Positions 33,963 through 37,118 of a stretch of 37,118 nt of DNA are shown here, in pieces. This stretch comes from JACQAI01 sp035507915 (lineage in GTDB: Bacteria; Pseudomonadota; Alphaproteobacteria; Elsterales; Elsteraceae): the NCBI GenBank assembly GCA_035507915.1, contig DATJNS010000171.1, positions 1 through 37,118 of the forward strand, given 5' to 3'. The notes under the pieces were generated by a model, which saw nothing but the letters and a program-made list of their open reading frames with translations, had not been told where the DNA came from and did not search any database. Numbering within the stretch: position 1 is the stretch's first letter; each line of letters begins with the position of its first letter. Position numbers and translations under genes: made by a program.

Positions 33963-34774
33963 GCGAGCGCGACGCCTCTCCGGTTCCGGCGGTCAAGATC
34001 GAGCGCGGCGAAAAGCTGTTCGGCGGGCGCCACGGCCTCTTGGCGCTGAGCGGCGTCGACCTCGAGATCGCCGACGGCGAGTTCGTCGCCGTCCTGGGCC
34101 CGAGCGGCTGCGGCAAGTCGACCCTGCTCAACGCCATCGCGGGCTTCGAGTCGCTCACCGGCGGCGCGGTGTCGTTCTTCGGCGAGCCGGTGACCCGGCC
34201 GGGCACCGATCGCGCCGTCGTGTTCCAGGAGCCGGCGCTGTTCCCCTGGCTCACGGTCTGGGACAACGTCGTGTTCAGCCCGAAGATCAACGGCCGTACG
34301 CGTCGCGACTACGAGGCCGAGGCGCGCCGCTATCTGCGCCTGGTCGGGCTGGAGAGATTCGCCCGCCACCTGCCCGACCAGCTGTCCGGCGGCATGAAGC
34401 AGCGCGTCGGGATCGCCCGTACCCTGATGATGCATCCGCGCATCTTCCTGATGGACGAACCGTTCGGCGCGCTCGACGCCCAGACCCGCCTGGAGATGCA
34501 GGAGCTGCTCCTGCAGACCTGGGAAGAGTTGAAGCGCACCGTGCTGTTCATCACCCACGACATCGACGAGGCGATCCTGCTCGCCGACGTCGTCTACGTC
34601 ATGACGGCGCGGCCGGGCACCATCCGCTCGCGCATTCCGATCGCGCTGGAGCGCCCGCGCACCGTCGACATGCTGACGACGGCGGCGTTCAACGATCTCC
34701 GGCGCGACATCATGATGCAGATCCGCGAGGAGTGCCGGCGCGCGCACCAGGATGCCGACGCGCTGGACGCCTGA
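33959..34774 (+). CDS. NitT/TauT-type ABC transporter ATP-binding protein, second system
   Basis: A cytoplasmic ATPase of 271 residues: Walker A GPSGCGKST, Q-loop AVVFQEPALFPWLTVWDNVVF, signature QLSGGMKQRVGIARTL, Walker B RIFLMDEPFGALD and H-loop VLFITHDIDEAIL. It is similar to the first system's ATPase but has the standard EPA Q-loop. ATG 33959 overlaps the permease stop (ATGA). It is 28 bases upstream of the short-chain dehydrogenase, with which it probably shares a transcript. Confidence 0.93.
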   Translation: MSERDASPVPAVKIERGEKLFGGRHGLLALSGVDLEIADGEFVAVLGPSGCGKSTLLNAIAGFESLTGGAVSFFGEPVTRPGTDRAVVFQEPALFPWLTVWDNVVFSPKINGRTRRDYEAEARRYLRLVGLERFARHLPDQLSGGMKQRVGIARTLMMHPRIFLMDEPFGALDAQTRLEMQELLLQTWEELKRTVLFITHDIDEAILLADVVYVMTARPGTIRSRIPIALERPRTVDMLTTAAFNDLRRDIMMQIREECRRAHQDADALDA

Positions 34775-34802
34775 GCGGCAAGAGTTCCCGAGGGAGGCGG
34801 CA

Positions 34803-35591
34803 GTGGATCTGGGTTTGAAGGACAAGGTGACCGTGATCACCGCGGCGAGCGGCGGCCTCGGCTACGCGATCGCCAAGGAATTCGCCGCCGAGGGCGCCAA
34901 GGTCGTGATCGCGGCGCGCGACGCCGGCAAGCTCGAAGCGGCGCAGACCACGCTGCGCCAGGCTACCGGCGCCACCGTCGAGGCGATCCGCGCCGACTGC
35001 ACGCGTGGCGACGACATCGACTCCCTGGTGCGCGAAACCGAACGGCGCTTCGGTTGCATCGACGTTCTGATCGCCAACTCGGGCGGCCCGCCCAACAAGC
35101 CGTTCACCGAGCTCACGGATGCCGACTGGCACGCCGTGTTCGACGTCAAGCTGCTGCCGCAGATCCGGAGTTGCCGTGCCGTGATGCCGGGCATGCAGCG
35201 GCGCAAGCAGGGGCGGATCGTCATCATCAACGGCACGCACGGCAAGTCGCCGCACACATACGCGCTGACCGCCGGGATCACGAACGCGGCCCTGCTCAAC
35301 CTCACCAAAGTGCTGTCCGAGGTCGGCGCACCCGACAACATCCTGGTCAACGCCATCAACCCGGGCCCGATCGAGACCGACCGCATGCGCTACGTCGTGC
35401 ACCAGAAGGCGGTCGAGCTCGGCATCTCGGACGTCGAGGCGAAGCGGCTGGTGTGCGCCGACATTCCGCTGGGACGCTTCGGCGAACCCGAGGACATCGC
35501 CGCCGCCGCCGCGTTCCTCGCGTCGTCGCGCGCCGGCCACATCACGGGCGCCCTGTTCGACATCGACGGCGGCATCACGCGGGCGATCTGA
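34803..35591 (+). CDS. Short-chain dehydrogenase/reductase fold protein, atypical active site
   Basis: A Rossmann-fold SDR of 262 residues. The cofactor motif is TAASGGLGYAIAKEF, where classical SDRs have TGxxxGxG. The NNAG motif is replaced by ANSGGPP. Where YxxxK is expected, after IIINGTHGKSP, the sequence is ALTAGITNAALLNLTK; by alignment the Tyr and Lys positions appear to be Ala 157 and Asn 161. SDRs with SGGPP motifs form a subgroup usually annotated as oxoacyl-ACP reductase-like, but function there is poorly known. The C terminus FGEPEDIAAAAAFLASSRAG and LFDIDGGITRAI is standard. GTG 34803 has GGGAGG at good spacing; an ATG at 34752 overlaps the ATPase gene and is less likely. It may be a non-classical reductase or use another catalytic residue. 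Confidence 0.88.
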   Translation: MDLGLKDKVTVITAASGGLGYAIAKEFAAEGAKVVIAARDAGKLEAAQTTLRQATGATVEAIRADCTRGDDIDSLVRETERRFGCIDVLIANSGGPPNKPFTELTDADWHAVFDVKLLPQIRSCRAVMPGMQRRKQGRIVIINGTHGKSPHTYALTAGITNAALLNLTKVLSEVGAPDNILVNAINPGPIETDRMRYVVHQKAVELGISDVEAKRLVCADIPLGRFGEPEDIAAAAAFLASSRAGHITGALFDIDGGITRAI

Positions 35592-35649
35592 GGTTGCGCC
35601 GCGCGCCGAGACTTGGCTTGCTATGACGACCCTCCGGGAGGACACCCAC

Positions 35650-36474
35650 GTGGAACGCCAAACCATCCAGGTCCGCAAGGTCACCCCTGTCATCGGCGCC
35701 GAGATCGGCGGCGTCGACCTGTCGAGATCCCTCGGCAACCGGGAATTTCACGAAATCCATGACGCCTTGATGGAGAACCTGGTCGTGTTCTTCCGCGACC
35801 AGCGGATGACCGTCGAGGAGCACATCGCGTTCGGCCGCCGCTTCGGCGAGCCGATCGTCCATCCGGCGGCAAGCTCCAGCATCGCCGGGCACCCCGAGAT
35901 CCGCGTCGTCAAGTCGGACGAGACCACGCTCCAGGCGACCGGCGAGGTCTGGCACTCCGACCTGTCCTGCCAGCCCGAGCCGCCGATGGGCAGCATCCTC
36001 TATCTGACCGAGGTGCCGCCCGACGGCGGCGGCGACACGGCGTTCGCCAACATGTACCGCGCCTACGAGACCCTGTCGCCGCGCATGAAGGCGCACATCG
36101 ACGGCCTGACCGCGATCCACGACAGCGGCCACGTCTATACGCGAGCGACCTACGACGCCAAGACCGACAAGGCGTTGCCGCGCGCCGAGCACCCGATCGT
36201 GCGCACGCATCCGGTCACCGGCCGCAAGGCGCTGTTCGTCAGTCGCGGCTTCACGACCCACATCGCCGGCCTGCCGGCGCGCGAGAGCGCTGCGATCCTC
36301 GACTTCCTGTTCGAGCACATCGAGACGCCCGAGTTCCAATGCCGGTTCCACTGGCAGCCGAACTCGGTCGCGCTGTGGGACAACCGCTGCGTCCAGCATC
36401 GGGCGATCTACGACTATCATCCGCAGCGCCGCTACGGCCATCGCGTGACGATCCGCGGCGACAAGCCGTTCTAG
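35650..36474 (+). CDS. TauD/TfdA-family Fe(II)/2-oxoglutarate-dependent dioxygenase
   Basis: A 274-residue non-haem iron dioxygenase that would couple 2-oxoglutarate decarboxylation to substrate hydroxylation. The iron facial triad is His 102 and Asp 104 in WHSDLS and His 250 in NRCVQHRAIYDY; the 2-oxoglutarate-binding Arg is near 265 in RRYGHRVTIRG. The N-terminal IGAEIGGVDLSRSL is a hallmark of the family. I chose GTG 35650 because GGGAGG lies eight bases upstream; the ATG at 35623 has no ribosome-binding site. Relatives release sulfite from taurine, degrade phenoxyalkanoates or hydroxylate amino acids. The adjacent NitT/TauT transporter is compatible with a sulfonate or other small anion, but there are no further sulfur genes. 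Confidence 0.91.
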   Translation: MERQTIQVRKVTPVIGAEIGGVDLSRSLGNREFHEIHDALMENLVVFFRDQRMTVEEHIAFGRRFGEPIVHPAASSSIAGHPEIRVVKSDETTLQATGEVWHSDLSCQPEPPMGSILYLTEVPPDGGGDTAFANMYRAYETLSPRMKAHIDGLTAIHDSGHVYTRATYDAKTDKALPRAEHPIVRTHPVTGRKALFVSRGFTTHIAGLPARESAAILDFLFEHIETPEFQCRFHWQPNSVALWDNRCVQHRAIYDYHPQRRYGHRVTIRGDKPF

Positions 36475-36481
36475 CGAGCCC

Positions 36482-36769
36482 ATGCCGGCCTATTGGATCG
36501 GCGAGCACGTCATCACCGACGAAGCCCTGTTCGCCGACTATCTCCGTCAGGCGGTTCCGCTGATCGAGCGTTTCGGCGGCCGCTACCTGACCCGCGCCGG
36601 CAGCCATGACGTGCTGGAGGGCGACTGGCGTCCCAATCGGGTCGCCGTGATCGCGTTCCCCGACATGGCGGCGCTGCAGGCGTTCTATTGCTCGCCCGAA
36701 TACCAGCCGCTGATCGCGCTGCGCCGACAGGCGGCAACCGACGTCATCATCGCGATCGACGGCGCGTGA
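36482..36769 (+). CDS. DUF1330 family protein
   Basis: A 95-residue protein of the DUF1330 dimeric alpha-beta-barrel type. Hallmarks are MPAYWIGEHVITDEALFADY, GGRYLTRAG, VLEGDW and RVAVIAFPDMAALQAFYCSP. Function is not established for the family; many members sit beside catabolic enzymes and may bind small substrates. ATG 36482 lies seven bases after the dioxygenase stop, so it belongs to the same transcript. Confidence 0.9.
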   Translation: MPAYWIGEHVITDEALFADYLRQAVPLIERFGGRYLTRAGSHDVLEGDWRPNRVAVIAFPDMAALQAFYCSPEYQPLIALRRQAATDVIIAIDGA

Positions 36770-36853
36770 CGGCAGCCTGGCCGGGAGTTTCGTCCTGCGA
36801 ATCATCGTTGCCCCTGGAGCGTTCCAAGAGCGAGCTCAACGAAGGAGGATGGC

Positions 36854-37118
36854 ATGCCCGCCTACACGATCAAACCGCTGGTCACCGCGACGGCCGTCAA
36901 CACCGGCGGCCGCAACGGACATTCGGAGACCACCGACGGCTCGGTCAGCGTAAACCTCTCGGTCCGCAAGGAGATGGGCGGACCGGGCCTGCCCAACACC
37001 ACGACGCCCGAGCATCTGTTCGCGGCCGGCTACGCCGCGTGCTTCGGCGGGGCCCTCGATTACGTCGGCAAGCAGCACAAGCAGGACGCCACCAAAGCCA
37101 GCGTCACGGCGGATGTCA
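36854..37118 (+). CDS. ohr: Organic hydroperoxide resistance protein (Ohr/OsmC family), truncated by window end
   Basis: The first 88 residues of an Ohr-type thiol peroxidase; the gene runs off the right edge. Diagnostic features are GRNGHSETTDGSVSVNL (with the Arg near 20), TPEHLFAAGYAACFGGALDY with peroxidatic Cys 63, and Glu 53. The enzyme reduces organic hydroperoxides in the cytoplasm. ATG 36854 has a strong AAGGAGG site. An 84-base gap from the DUF1330 gene suggests its own promoter, probably separate from the catabolic transcript. No OhrR gene is seen here. The second Cys expected in the C-terminal half lies outside the window. Confidence 0.92.
   Translation, partial: MPAYTIKPLVTATAVNTGGRNGHSETTDGSVSVNLSVRKEMGGPGLPNTTTPEHLFAAGYAACFGGALDYVGKQHKQDATKASVTADV

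Overview
The window looks like chromosomal DNA of a high-GC, metabolically versatile proteobacterium, most likely a soil or freshwater alphaproteobacterium (Rhodospirillales or Hyphomicrobiales type). I infer this from very high third-position GC, many GTG starts, tightly overlapped operons (ATGA/GTGA junctions), a GTCATTGCGAGCGAAGC-type intergenic repeat, and a wealth of solute-binding-protein transporters joined to amide and imide hydrolases. The species cannot be named from the sequence alone.

Left edge (1-2360). A lower-GC, gene-poor strip carries a small unrecognised protein (355-762, minus) and an intact tyrosine recombinase (1041-2198, minus). It ends at a tRNA-Thr(GGT) gene (2286-2360). 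This looks like the end of an integrated element abutting the tRNA. No protein-coding gene is supported in 1-354 or 763-1040.

Plus-strand operon (2453-11942). The order is thiamine-diphosphate dehydrogenase E1 alpha and beta (no E2 or E3), an imidazolonepropionase-like amidohydrolase, a periplasmic branched-chain-amino-acid-type binding protein, a REP-like palindromic repeat, LivH, LivM, LivG, LivF, and an amidase-signature amidase. It reads as import of an amide- or amino-acid-like compound followed by C-N hydrolysis.

Minus-strand operon (15548-11952), convergent with the first. It encodes a D-aminoacylase/N-acyl-D-amino-acid deacylase and two PuuE-like members of the polysaccharide deacetylase fold. 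A small ORF (15774-16004) and a threonine-synthase-like PLP enzyme (minus) follow to the right. The latter has a leader hairpin directly against its Shine-Dalgarno. Divergent from it are an acyl-CoA carboxylase carboxyltransferase subunit and an NDP-forming acyl-CoA synthetase with the ATP-grasp domain first.

Right half (21120-37118), two divergent arms around a LysR regulator. The minus arm, in transcription order, is a class III aminotransferase, ATPase, permease, two different binding proteins (NitT/TauT/NMT1 type), a third PuuE-like deacetylase, hydantoinase subunits HyuA and HyuB, and a 73-residue biotin carrier protein. The plus arm is LysR, two tandem paralogous small helical proteins of unknown function, a second NitT/TauT permease and ATPase without its own binding protein, an atypical short-chain dehydrogenase, a TauD/TfdA dioxygenase, a DUF1330 protein and a truncated Ohr peroxidase. 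My working hypothesis is a LysR-controlled regulon for uptake and degradation of a cyclic amide, imide or ureide: ring opening by HyuAB and/or PuuE-like enzymes, then transamination, oxidation and CoA-linked steps. The substrate is unknown. The tandem paralogue pair is the least explained part.
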